A DNA stretch of 64,000 bases, taken from positions 6,405,837 through 6,469,836 of the forward strand of contig NZ_KI912270.1 of NCBI RefSeq assembly GCF_000243415.2. The letters are read 5' to 3'. Positions 16,574 through 26,877 of this stretch are shown piece after piece. Made by a program: the position numbers and the translations under genes. The notes under the pieces are model-generated. The model saw nothing but the letters and a program-made list of their open reading frames with translations. It searched no databases and was not told the DNA's origin. This DNA comes from Mycolicibacterium tusciae JS617. GTDB lineage: Bacteria > Actinomycetota > Actinomycetes > Mycobacteriales > Mycobacteriaceae. Every line of letters starts with the position of its first letter. Position 1 is the stretch's first letter.

Positions 16574-16581
16574 TGCATATT
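16574..16581. repeat. Target-site duplication, right copy (TGCATATT)
   Basis: Exact match to 15099-15106, immediately after the right terminal inverted repeat. Confidence 0.9.
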
Positions 16582-16716
16582 CGCGTCCGATGCGACGAAT
16601 GAATGCTTGACACCCGGAAGCGGCTTAGGCCACGAAATGGCGCACCTACAAAATTAACGACCGATTACGGGAATCGTCTGCATACTTTATAAGCGACTAA
16701 GAACTGGCCTATTGCA

Positions 16717-16839
16717 TCAGCCCTTGCGCTTCCGCGCCCTCGGCATCGACGCTTTCACCTCGGCACGCTTAGCAGCCCGACGTTCCTTGATGGACTGTGC
16801 GGGCCTTCGAAGAGACTTACCCGGAGATTTGTCAGCCAT
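16717..16839 (-). CDS. 40-residue basic protein
   Basis: AAGGAG lies five bases before ATG 16839 and the product starts MADKSPGKSLRRPAQSIKER, then RRAAKRAEVK, ending in KRKG. Very similar short Lys/Arg-rich proteins beginning MADKS are common in mycobacterial genomes, usually as unnamed hypotheticals; a nucleic-acid-binding role is only a guess. It stands alone between the IS and the region at 16.9 kb. Confidence 0.65.
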   Translation of the reverse strand: MADKSPGKSLRRPAQSIKERRAAKRAEVKASMPRARKRKG

Positions 16840-16945
16840 TGTCGCTCCTTAATATGAAGTGGCAACCACCTGACCCGACCATACGTCAAATAAAATAAAA
16901 AGCCACCTGCGCAGTAAATCCTGCTTTTCATGCTGCGGCGCGCAC

Positions 16946-17059
16946 TCAATCTTCGGGGATCCGCGCAATGACGGGGGCCGTGTTGTCGAATCGCCACAAC
17001 CGGGTGTCGGCTGCTTGTCGGGTTTCAGCTATCGGTCCGCGTGCCCGGCGCGCCATCAT
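16946..17059 (-). CDS. Possible 37-residue small ORF or gene remnant
   Basis: From ATG 17059 the minus frame reads through TRLWRFDNTAPVIARIPED to TGA 16946. The C-terminal half looks like true protein but has no clear ribosome binding site, and nothing upstream extends it. It may be the tail of a decayed gene. I do not recognise it. Confidence 0.3.
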   Translation of the reverse strand: MMARRARGPIAETRQAADTRLWRFDNTAPVIARIPED

Positions 17060-17099
17060 GGAGCTAACACCGATAGATCAAGACGCGGAGGTTGGTGAT

Positions 17100-17354
17100 G
17101 GGCGACGAGCGCATTGACGGCGGACCCGTCACGGCGTTGTTCCGCGGCACCCGAGCGCACCGAGCGCCTGGTGCGTGAGCTACGCGCTCTCGAAAACACC
17201 AGGCAGACAATGTATGTGGGGACTCGCTCATGGCCCGGTGACTGGCCGGCTGCTCGCCGAACAGATCATCGCCCGCAAGAGCGTCCGTGATCGCCATTAT
17301 TACGGGCGCCCGAGCCGTCACGGGCGGCGCCTGCGCCACCGGCCCGCCCCCTGA
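17100..17354 (+). pseudogene. Probable degenerate coding segment in three frames
   Basis: Coding-like stretches occur successively in different frames: VTALFRGT, then TERLVRELRALENTRQTMYV, then TGRLLAEQIIARKSVRDRH ending at TGA 17354. This pattern suggests an old gene broken by frameshifts, lying just before the GreA-like pair. The parent family is not recognisable. The 16840-17389 stretch holds no other supported gene. Confidence 0.3.
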
Positions 17355-17389
17355 CGACAACCGCCTACTCAGCGAAAGGGAGACCGACG

Positions 17390-17953
17390 ATGACTAGCAC
17401 CGAACGTGTATGGATGACACGCGAGGCACACACCCGCCTGACGCTTGAACTGGCCGCCCTGCGTTCACGACGCGGCATCGAAGTCCCAGATGACTTCATG
17501 GACTACGACGACGACCTCGTGGCCGTCCATGTGGCGCGACAAGCACGCATTCACCAGATTCAGGGTCTGTTAGGCAACGCTGCCCTCGGCGATGATCCGC
17601 CCGATGACGGCATCGCCGAACCAGGAATGGTGCTGACCGTGCGCTACGACAACACCGGCGAGACCGAAACCTTCCTGCTCGGCGTGCGCGGTGTCGAAGA
17701 CGCCGACACCGACGTCTACTCGATGCACTCACCACTGGGCAGCGCGATCGCGGGCGCACGCGTCGGTGAACAGCGCACCTACTCCATCCCCAGCGGAGCC
17801 GCCCTACCCGTCACGCTGATCAAGGCGGTCCCATACGGAATGCATACGACGCAATCCGCGCGGCCACAGTCTGTCCCGCGACGCAACAGCACCCATCCGC
17901 GCGCCGCCTCCAAGTGCGCAACGACAGCGCGTCGCTCCCTAGCCGCAAGCTAA
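17390..17953 (+). CDS. GreA/GreB-family transcription factor-like protein (copy 1)
   Basis: 187 residues. An N-terminal helical hairpin (AHTRLTLELAALRSR ... VARQARIHQIQGLLG) with acidic residues at its tip (PDDFMDYDDD) is followed by the FKBP-like C-terminal domain (GMVLTVRYDNTGETETFLLG, SPLGSAIAGARVGEQRTY). Gre factors enter the RNA polymerase secondary channel; mycobacterial side-lineage members such as Rv3788 inhibit rather than rescue transcription. AAAGGGAG precedes the ATG. A basic 35-residue tail after PYGMHTT is absent from copy 2 and may be read-through. Tandem with copy 2 at 18065. Confidence 0.8.
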   Translation: MTSTERVWMTREAHTRLTLELAALRSRRGIEVPDDFMDYDDDLVAVHVARQARIHQIQGLLGNAALGDDPPDDGIAEPGMVLTVRYDNTGETETFLLGVRGVEDADTDVYSMHSPLGSAIAGARVGEQRTYSIPSGAALPVTLIKAVPYGMHTTQSARPQSVPRRNSTHPRAASKCATTARRSLAAS

Positions 17954-18064
17954 CCGGACCGGGAGATGAACGACAACGCGCCTCCTCCGGCCACCGGCGT
18001 ATGCCCGACGCAATTGAGCGGCAGCAGTGATGCGCCAAAAACTCGTGCAACGAAAGGAACTGAC

Positions 18065-18547
18065 ATGTCCACGACGACGCGGGTCTGGATCTCACCGCAG
18101 GCCCACGAGCGGCTACACCGCGAACTCGCCACTCTGCGTTTCCTCTTTTCCGCCGGAATCGACGATGCGGACTCCGACGCAAACGCCACCGCGGTGCGCC
18201 GCGTCTGGGAGACCCGGATTCAGCAGATACATGATCTGCTGATCGACGCCGTCGTGGGCGAAGACCCACCCGACGACGGGATCGCCGAACCAGGAATGGT
18301 GGTCACCATCCGCCGCGACGCCACCGGGGACACCGAGACATTTCTGTTGGGCGTACACAGCGCCGAATACGCCGACATGCCCGTCTATTCCATCGAATCG
18401 CCGTTGGGCGCGGCTATCGCAGGAGCACGTCCAGGGCAACGGCGCACCTACCACCTGCCCAACGGCATCGCTTTGGCGATCACGCTACTCGAAGCAGTGC
18501 CCTACGGCCTCCACATCGCTGACCTGACCCAGCCCGCGGCGCCATGA
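18065..18547 (+). CDS. GreA/GreB-family transcription factor-like protein (copy 2)
   Basis: 160 residues, the usual Gre length. It shares DPPDDGIAEPGMV, TETFLLGV, SPLGxAIAGARxGxxRTY and AVPYGxH with copy 1, so the pair arose by duplication. The coiled hairpin (AHERLHRELATLRFLF ... TRIQQIHDLL) carries an acidic tip (DDADSDA). AAAGGA six bases before ATG 18065 fixes the start; an extension to 17966 has none. It probably acts at RNA polymerase under stress, by inference from the family. Confidence 0.82.
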   Translation: MSTTTRVWISPQAHERLHRELATLRFLFSAGIDDADSDANATAVRRVWETRIQQIHDLLIDAVVGEDPPDDGIAEPGMVVTIRRDATGDTETFLLGVHSAEYADMPVYSIESPLGAAIAGARPGQRRTYHLPNGIALAITLLEAVPYGLHIADLTQPAAP

Positions 18548-18560
18548 GAGGAGGAACTCC

Positions 18561-18659
18561 GTGTCTTCAACAGCTCCCACCCTTCGCATAGTCAACGACC
18601 GACTCATCAAGGCGCACGGCCGAATCCGCAAACTCGAAGCCCGCAGAGTTGAATTTTGA
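18561..18659 (+). CDS. Possible 32-residue small gene
   Basis: A strong GAGGAGGA lies before GTG 18561, 13 bases after the Gre-like copy 2 stop. The product (VNDRLIKAHGRIRKLEARR near the end) is basic and helical. No family recognised. It could equally be the start of a truncated gene, since the following 370 bases show no clean frame. Confidence 0.4.
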   Translation: MSSTAPTLRIVNDRLIKAHGRIRKLEARRVEF

Positions 18660-19035
18660 CCCACAACAGAACGTCGCGCGCGGTCATCACCGAAATCGCT
18701 CATGGGGACGACCCACGCACCGCCGCCGCGGTCACGTCATCGTCCCACGACGCCAGTGACGGGTTCGGCATCGGCGATCGCCCCGCGCCGAAAAACGAGG
18801 CGGTCCCTTTAAGTTCGACGTCCTCACGGTCGGCGCACCTAGCACGGCGACGACTAGCCCGTCGATCCGGAGCTGTTCTACCGCGACAAACAGCATTCCG
18901 TTCCTGTCGGACTATGACAAGCCACTCACGCAAATTTATACGACCTTGGAATGTGACAACCATCGTTCACGATGAGGCGGCTGATAAGTGCGTCGCGCGC
19001 AAGAAGTCAGATCGCACAACAACGGAAGGCAGAAC
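18660..19035. other. No supported gene
   Basis: A 128-codon plus frame crosses this stretch but has low-complexity Ser/Arg composition and no ribosome binding site. TTTATACGACC near 18937 could be part of a promoter for the DUF5994 gene. Otherwise nothing recognisable. Confidence 0.4.
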
Positions 19036-19581
19036 ATGTTGAAGATCACCGAGAAAACCGCCGACACACCGGCGCACCGACCAACTTTGGGTTCCATGCG
19101 CATGCAGTTGAAACCCGCCCACCGGACGTGCGGGTTTGTCCAAGGCGCCTGGTGGCCACGATCAACAGAGCTGGGCAGCGAACTGCCTTCACTCCTGGCA
19201 GCACTCTCGCTGCGGTTCGGCACAATCGACAGCCTGCTCTACCACGAAAGCAACTGGTCCCCAGCGCCGCTGAGCATCGACCACCAGGGCGACCAGGTAC
19301 TCCTGAGCGTCCACCAAGAGTGGCCGAACGTCATCTCTGTCTTCGGGGCCGGGTTCGGCAGGCTCGATCTGCTGGTGGTACCCCCATACACCGAGCCGAC
19401 CCGCGCCTACAGCGTGGTGAGAACTGCGACCAGCGTCAGCGATGCATCTACACCCGACGAACTACTCGGAATTACCCGGCGCGGCGATGATCGCCTGCTC
19501 TCCCCCATCGCGCTTGAGCGATGGGAAGCCGACGGAGGAGCAGTTCCAATTACATCAAGGCGCCAGATGCAAGATGCGTGA
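19036..19581 (+). CDS. DUF5994 family protein (copy 2)
   Basis: 181 residues, full-length family member: RTCGFVQGAWWPRSTEL near residue 35, LLVVPPYTEPTRAY near 115, TPDELLGI near 145 and ALERWEADGG near the end. GGAAGG precedes ATG 19036. It is the last island gene before the tRNA. Function unknown. Compared with copy 1 the core is conserved while both termini differ, so these are old paralogues rather than a recent duplication. Confidence 0.82.
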   Translation: MLKITEKTADTPAHRPTLGSMRMQLKPAHRTCGFVQGAWWPRSTELGSELPSLLAALSLRFGTIDSLLYHESNWSPAPLSIDHQGDQVLLSVHQEWPNVISVFGAGFGRLDLLVVPPYTEPTRAYSVVRTATSVSDASTPDELLGITRRGDDRLLSPIALERWEADGGAVPITSRRQMQDA

Positions 19582-19659
19582 GCAACCTGACATTCGATCG
19601 ACGCTGCGGTGAGGATCCTGCGCCCCTGCCGCACGGACAGCGCCTGGGTCAAAAGGATG

Positions 19660-19731
19660 TGGGCGCGGACGGTATCGAACCGCCGACCGCTGGTGTGTAA
19701 AACCAGAGCTCTACCACTGAGCTACGCGCCC
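19660..19731 (-). tRNA. tRNA-Val (anticodon TAC)
   Basis: The minus strand folds as a complete cloverleaf: acceptor GGGCGCG / CGCGCCC, D arm GCTC-AGTGGTA-GAGC, anticodon arm CTGGT-TTTACAC-ACCAG with TAC, and T arm GGCGG-TTCGATA-CCGTC. The discriminator is A and CCA is not encoded. Its 3' end faces the accessory region at lower coordinates. Confidence 0.96.
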
Positions 19732-19775
19732 TCGCAGGGCAAATTACACGCCGACGAGGTCAGACAGGAAATCCG

Positions 19776-20240
19776 TCAGTCCGATCGAAGTGCCGCCAAG
19801 GCGTCCGTCCACACCGCCTGATCGCGCGGCTCACCGGGCTGCTTCATCTCGGCGAATCGGACGATGCCGGCGCGGTCCACCACGAAAGTCCCTCGGTTGG
19901 CGAAGCCGGCGTCGTCGTTGAACACGTCGTAGGCCTGCGCCACCCCGCCGTGCGGCCAGAAGTCCGAAAGCACCGGAAACTGGAAGCCGCTTTCGGTGGC
20001 CCAGACCTTGTGAGTCGGCGGCGGCCCCACCGAGATCGCCAACGTTGCGGTGTCGTCGTTCTCGTAGTTCGGCAGATGATCACGGATCTCGTCGAGCTCG
20101 CCCTGACAGATCCCGGTGAACGCCAACGGGAAGAACACCAACAGCACGTCCTTGACGCCCCGGAAGTCGCTCAGGGTGACCGGCTGCCCGTTCTGGTCTT
20201 TCAGGGTGAAGTCCGGCGCCTCGGTTCCGACGTCGATCAA
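19776..20240 (-). CDS. ahpE: 1-Cys peroxiredoxin AhpE
   Basis: 154 residues from the TTG at 20240, which aligns with the start of known AhpE (LIDVGTEAPDFTL). The peroxidatic Cys is in FPLAFTGICQGEL (near residue 44), and ISVGPPPTHKVWATESGFQFP and ANRGTFVVDRAGIVRFAEM are nearly as in M. tuberculosis Rv2238c. It reduces peroxides and peroxynitrite and is recycled through mycothiol/mycoredoxin. An in-frame TTG at 20270 lies inside a tandem repeat and is less likely. The order ahpE, DUF3052 gene, lipoprotein, divergent aceE matches M. tuberculosis. Confidence 0.93.
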   Translation of the reverse strand: MIDVGTEAPDFTLKDQNGQPVTLSDFRGVKDVLLVFFPLAFTGICQGELDEIRDHLPNYENDDTATLAISVGPPPTHKVWATESGFQFPVLSDFWPHGGVAQAYDVFNDDAGFANRGTFVVDRAGIVRFAEMKQPGEPRDQAVWTDALAALRSD

Positions 20241-20251
20241 CGTCTCATCGC

Positions 20252-20311
20252 CTGTCTCTTCTTCGCGCAAGCGCTCATCGTGGCTGTCTCTTCTTCGCGC
20301 AAGCGCTCATC
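20252..20311. repeat. 28-bp direct repeat, two copies, period 32
   Basis: Copies at 20252-20279 and 20284-20311 are identical and separated by GTGG. On the minus strand each contains GCGCTTGCGCGAAGAAG. The pair fills the gap between the DUF3052 gene stop and ahpE and includes the alternative ahpE TTG, so it lengthens the leader of ahpE. Confidence 0.9.
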
Positions 20312-20738
20312 AGCGCCTGCCTGCCGCCTTCGATTTCGGCTGTACCAGCCGACTTGCGATCCAACCACCGAGATTCGCCGACGAGGTCTGCATGAGCCCC
20401 GCTGTCGGCGCAGACTCGGCAATCTCCGCAGGCTGCACGTGTCCCGGCTTGCCCGTCTTGGGGGTAACCACCCAGATCACGCCATCGTCCGCCAGGGGCG
20501 TGATGGCGTCCATCAGGCGGTCAACGAGATCGCCGTCGTCGTCGCGCCACCACAACAGCACGACGTCGATCACCTCATCGGCGTCTTCGTCGAGCAGCTC
20601 AGAACCGCATGCGTCTTCGATGTCGGCCCGGATGTCGTCGTCGGAGTCCTCGTCCCAGCCCAACTCCTGCACAACCTGATTTTTTTGGATGCCCAGTCTG
20701 AGGGCGTAGCTCGGGGCGTCGTCGTCCGCCGCGACCAC
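20310..20738 (-). CDS. DUF3052 family protein
   Basis: 142 residues, acidic. YALRLGIQKNQVVQELGWD, ADIEDACGSELLDEDADEV, VVLLWWRDDDGDLVDRLMDA and DDGVIWVVTPKTGKPGHV match Rv2239c of M. tuberculosis across the whole length. Function unknown. I start at GTG 20738 because GGAGGA lies upstream and the family begins VAADD; the frame extends to 20813 without support. It is adjacent to ahpE on the same strand and probably co-transcribed. Confidence 0.88.
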   Translation of the reverse strand: MVAADDDAPSYALRLGIQKNQVVQELGWDEDSDDDIRADIEDACGSELLDEDADEVIDVVLLWWRDDDGDLVDRLMDAITPLADDGVIWVVTPKTGKPGHVQPAEIAESAPTAGLMQTSSANLGGWIASRLVQPKSKAAGRR

Positions 20739-20844
20739 CGTCGGTCCTCCTTCAGCCAGCTCGACGCACTGTGCGTCGAGCCCTATCGTCGCACGACCAG
20801 GTGCTCCAGCCACTCACTGGCGGGCAGGTTTTGGTCGATCGGGG

Positions 20845-21420
20845 TCAATATGCCGCGTCGCAGAGATTCAACGCGGTCGTCTTCGTCTCGTTTAGGGTGC
20901 TGATTGCGGCGTTGAATTCATCGGATCCGTAGTTGCCCTCGATCGCCACTGCCAGGCCCCTTGCGGCATCGACCCAGGAATTCATCGCGTCCTTCAGCTC
21001 CGGCGTCAGCGGATCGGACACGCTGCGGGCGACCAGGTCGGCGCTGTGGTTGAGCGCGTCGATCGCCGGGCCCGCCATGGCGTCGGCATCGGCAGCACTC
21101 CGGTTGAAAGCGTCGACGTAGGCGTTGACGGCGGTGATCGCGTCCACGCTGCTGGTGCTCAGCGACTCACACGAGGTGTGCACCGCCTCCTTGGTGAGCG
21201 ACTCCTGACGCTCGGACTCGCGCGCACTGGAGCTGGCAGCCGACTCCGCGATCGACGCCGACACCGAGGCCTTGTAGACGGGCGCATCCGCTGAGTCGAC
21301 CGATGCCGTGCCCTCGGTGACATTGCTGCAGCCCACGATGATCATCGCCGTGGCGGCCATGCTGCCGACCATGAGAGCGGCGATCCGCAGGCGTCTCGGA
21401 CACAGCCAACCGGTCAGCAC
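20845..21420 (-). CDS. Lipoprotein, Rv2240c-like
   Basis: 191 residues. The signal peptide ([20 protein letters not shown]) ends in a lipobox with Cys31, so the protein should be lipid-anchored outside the membrane. The mature part is Ser/Ala-rich, then helical, with two Cys (HTSCESLS and LNLCDAAY) that could pair. It is divergent from aceE, as Rv2240c is in M. tuberculosis. No function known. The GTG at 21420 and the ATG at 21372 are both usable starts. Confidence 0.8.
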   Translation of the reverse strand: MLTGWLCPRRLRIAALMVGSMAATAMIIVGCSNVTEGTASVDSADAPVYKASVSASIAESAASSSARESERQESLTKEAVHTSCESLSTSSVDAITAVNAYVDAFNRSAADADAMAGPAIDALNHSADLVARSVSDPLTPELKDAMNSWVDAARGLAVAIEGNYGSDEFNAAISTLNETKTTALNLCDAAY

Positions 21421-21586
21421 GGTCTGCAGACGTTACCGGGTCCGATCGGCAATCGCGGGTTCATTGCGGTCCGTACCCCCACCGGTGCACGTGGGGCAGG
21501 ATTGGAGAAGGATGGACCGGTGGTCAGCGAGGAAAACATCCGCGCCGATCACCAGACCACATAAACCGCCTAACAAGGAGCGGAAA

Positions 21587-24376
<2,790 letters not shown>

Positions 24377-24405
24377 AACAGCGCGGCGAGAGTCCCCATA
24401 GCAGT

Positions 24406-24420
24406 TGGAGGATTCCTCCA
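24406..24420. promoter_or_regulatory. 15-bp palindrome TGGAGGATTCCTCCA over the mabR -35 region
   Basis: Seven-base arms around a single base, perfect. It lies where the -35 of the mabR promoter should be (the -10 candidate TAGCCT is at 24432-24437), so a bound protein would block or tune mabR. It could also form a weak hairpin after aceE, but the one-base loop argues for an operator. Confidence 0.5.
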
Positions 24421-24431
24421 GAAGTGTGGCG

Positions 24432-24437
24432 TAGCCT
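24432..24437 (+). promoter_or_regulatory. Candidate -10 (TAGCCT) giving a leaderless mabR mRNA
   Basis: TANNNT hexamer with its end seven bases before ATG 24444 and no Shine-Dalgarno sequence between them, the usual geometry of leaderless mycobacterial transcripts. Confidence 0.4.
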
Positions 24438-24443
24438 TTATCA

Positions 24444-25709
24444 ATGGCCGACAATCGGTTCGTTCCGCCGAAGTCGACGGTCGAGGTACTCGAAACAGTG
24501 CCCGACGTCGTATTGCGGCGACTGAAGCAATACTCCGGCCGGCTGGCGACCGAAGCGGTGCGCGCCTTGGAGCAGAGGCTGCCGTTCTTCGCCGAGCTCG
24601 AGGCGTCACAGCGGGCCAGCGTGCAGTTGGTGGTGCAGGCCGCAGTGGTCAACTTCGTCGAGTGGATGCGCAATCCGCAGAGCAACGTCAGCTACACCGC
24701 CCAGGCGTTTGAGGTCGTGCCGCAGGATCTCCGGCGCAAGATCGCCCTGCGGCAGTCGGTCGAGATGGTTCGCGTCATCATGGAGTACTGCGAGGAGGTA
24801 GTGCCGCTGCTGGCCCGCTCCGACGAGCAATTGACCGCGCTGACGGCCGGAATCCTGCGCTACAGCCGGGATCTCGCGTTCGCCGCCGCCACCGCCTATG
24901 CGGACCAGGCCGAGACCCGCGGTGCGTGGGACACGCGGATGGAGGCCAACGTCATCGACGCCGTCGTGCGCGGAGACACCGGACCCGCGCTGCAGTCGCA
25001 GGCGGCAGCCTTGAATTGGGATGCCACCGCGCCGTCCACCGTCATCGTGGGCCTGCCGCATCCCGATCGCAACGACCTCGCCGGCGACGACGTCCACGAT
25101 GTCGCCAAGCGCCACGGCCGCGCCGCACTCTCCGACGTACACGGCACCTGGCTGGTCGCGATCGTGTCGGGCTCACTGTCTGCGACCGACCGCTTCCTCA
25201 ACGAACTGATGAAGGTGTTCGCCGACGGACCCGTGGTGATCGGTCCGACCGCAACCACTTTGGCGGCCGCGCATCGCAGCGCCACCGAGGCGATCGCCGG
25301 CATGAACGCCGTCGCCGGCTGGACCGGTGCGCCCAGGCCGGTGCCGGCACGGGAGTTGCTGCCCGAAAGGGCGTTGCTCGGTGATGCCTCCGCGATCGCC
25401 GCGTTAGAGGTCGAGGTGATGAGGCCCCTTGGGGACGCCGACCCGGCGCTGGCCGAGACCTTGGACGCCTACCTCGACTCGGGCGGCGCGATCGAAGCGT
25501 GCGCACGCAAATTGTTCGTTCATCCAAACACCGTGCGCTACCGACTCAAACGGATCACCGATTTCACGGGGCGTGATCCCACGGTTCCACGCGATGCTTA
25601 TATCCTCCGCGTTGCCGCCAGCCTGGGCCGACTCAGTCGGCAAACGCACCTAGCCAGCACACGAAATGCCTCCGGCGCACAGGTGACAGAGGTCACTTCA
25701 CCGCCATAG
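24444..25709 (+). CDS. mabR: PucR-type regulator of mycolic acid synthesis
   Basis: 421 residues. The N-terminal about 330 residues form the GGDEF-like ligand/oligomer region of PucR proteins; the C-terminal helix-turn-helix is GGAIEACARKLFVHPNTVRY followed by RLKRITDFTGRDP. MabR (Rv2242) of M. tuberculosis binds the fabD promoter and controls the FAS-II operon in response to long-chain acyl-CoA. The gene sits directly between aceE and fabD as there. A 15-bp palindrome covers its promoter and a TTTTGT-N9-ACAAAA site precedes fabD. No ribosome binding site is seen, fitting a leaderless mRNA. Confidence 0.93.
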   Translation: MADNRFVPPKSTVEVLETVPDVVLRRLKQYSGRLATEAVRALEQRLPFFAELEASQRASVQLVVQAAVVNFVEWMRNPQSNVSYTAQAFEVVPQDLRRKIALRQSVEMVRVIMEYCEEVVPLLARSDEQLTALTAGILRYSRDLAFAAATAYADQAETRGAWDTRMEANVIDAVVRGDTGPALQSQAAALNWDATAPSTVIVGLPHPDRNDLAGDDVHDVAKRHGRAALSDVHGTWLVAIVSGSLSATDRFLNELMKVFADGPVVIGPTATTLAAAHRSATEAIAGMNAVAGWTGAPRPVPARELLPERALLGDASAIAALEVEVMRPLGDADPALAETLDAYLDSGGAIEACARKLFVHPNTVRYRLKRITDFTGRDPTVPRDAYILRVAASLGRLSRQTHLASTRNASGAQVTEVTSPP

Positions 25710-25770
25710 TCGATGCTCATCGAGCCCAATAGGTCGCGGACCGGTATCGATGAGGTCGCATCACGTGGTG

Positions 25771-25791
25771 TTTTGTGGGATATCTACAAAA
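25771..25791. promoter_or_regulatory. MabR-type operator TTTTGT-N9-ACAAAA
   Basis: Perfect 6-bp inverted arms at 25771-25776 and 25786-25791, 66 bases before the fabD start. It agrees with the inverted repeat I recall for the MabR operator at this promoter in other mycobacteria. The region to 25857 is AT-rich and must hold the FAS-II promoter. Confidence 0.75.
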
Positions 25792-25857
25792 ACTTAAGAC
25801 GAGGTTCATAATCTCTTACACCGCGCAAATGGGCTTTCACAGTGTTCTCTTAAACAC

Positions 25858-26790
25858 GTGCCTCTTCAACCTGCGCTTGCGTTGCTTGCGCCCGGACAAG
25901 GGTCCCAGACTCCCGGCATGCTCGCCCCATGGCTAGAGCTACCGGGTGCGGCTGACCGTCTGGCGACATGGTCGCAGATCAGTGGGCTGGACCTGGCCCG
26001 GCTGGGAACCACGGCGACCGCTGAGGAGATCACCGACACTGCGGTCACCCAGCCCTTGGTCGTGGCCGCCACCCTGCTCGCCCATGAAGAACTGACCCGT
26101 CGCGGCGTGCTGGACGGCAAGAACACCGTGGTGGCCGGCCATTCGGTTGGCGAGATCGCCGCCTATGCGATCGCAGGCGTCATCAGCGCGGACGACGCGG
26201 TCAAGCTGGCCGCGACCCGGGGCGCCGAGATGGCCAAGGCATGTGCGCTGGAGCCCACCGGCATGTCCGCGGTGCTCGGAGGCGACGAGGCCGAGGTGCT
26301 GGCCCGCCTCGAGGCACTCGACCTGGTCCCCGCCAACCGCAACGCTGCCGGTCAGATTGTGGCCGCGGGCAGCCTCGCCGCGCTGGACAAGCTGGCCGAG
26401 GATCCGCCGGAGAAGGCGCGGGTACGCAAGCTCGCCACCGCCGGGGCGTTCCACACTCATTACATGGCGACCGCAGCCGAGGGGTACGCGGCCGCAGTTG
26501 AAAAGGTAACGATCGCTGGGTCTTTGAGGCCAACCGTGACTCTCCTGTCGAACGCCGATGGTCAAGCAGTGGCCTCGGCAGCCGACGCGATGGCCAAGCT
26601 GGTGAGCCAAATGACCAAGCCGGTGCGTTGGGATCTATGTACCGAGACCATGCGTCAACAGAATGTGTCGGCGCTCGTCGAGTTCCCGCCCGCCGGGACA
26701 CTCGCCGGGATCGCCAAACGCGAACTTCGGGGGGTGCCGACGCGTGCCGTCAAATCCCCCGCTGACCTGGACGGGCTCGCCGAGCTCTGA
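25858..26790 (+). CDS. fabD: Malonyl-CoA:ACP transacylase
   Basis: 310 residues. The active-site Ser is in GHSVGEIAAYAIAG (near residue 97), with LLAPGQGSQTPGML at the N-terminus and the His in GAFHTHYM near 200. It loads malonate onto AcpM for FAS-II chain elongation of mycolic acids. The GTG 25858 start has no clear ribosome binding site; homologues begin a few residues later (at ALLAPGQG), so the exact start is open. First gene of the fabD-acpM-kasA-kasB-accD6 operon under MabR. Confidence 0.95.
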   Translation: MPLQPALALLAPGQGSQTPGMLAPWLELPGAADRLATWSQISGLDLARLGTTATAEEITDTAVTQPLVVAATLLAHEELTRRGVLDGKNTVVAGHSVGEIAAYAIAGVISADDAVKLAATRGAEMAKACALEPTGMSAVLGGDEAEVLARLEALDLVPANRNAAGQIVAAGSLAALDKLAEDPPEKARVRKLATAGAFHTHYMATAAEGYAAAVEKVTIAGSLRPTVTLLSNADGQAVASAADAMAKLVSQMTKPVRWDLCTETMRQQNVSALVEFPPAGTLAGIAKRELRGVPTRAVKSPADLDGLAEL

Positions 26791-26877
26791 AGGGGAATGA
26801 CTCCTGGCTCGCCGGGAAGCAGCAACAACCGCATACCAACGTCAGTTGGCCGTAACAATTAATTAGAAGGAGCCATT

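Noticed and set aside
17214..17240. GGGGACT followed by GGCCC as a possible DosR box
   Set aside because: The half-sites are wrongly spaced and only the left half matches the consensus.
18656..19042. 128-codon plus frame between the Gre-like pair and the DUF5994 gene
   Set aside because: No ribosome binding site, low-complexity Ser/Arg sequence, overlaps the real ATG at 19036.
1..19659. Prophage or integrative conjugative element
   Set aside because: No integrase, capsid, portal, relaxase or type IV secretion gene is visible in this part of the block; only an IS element.
20240..20270. TTG 20270 as the ahpE start
   Set aside because: It would add ten residues encoded by the tandem repeat; family members begin at the position of TTG 20240.
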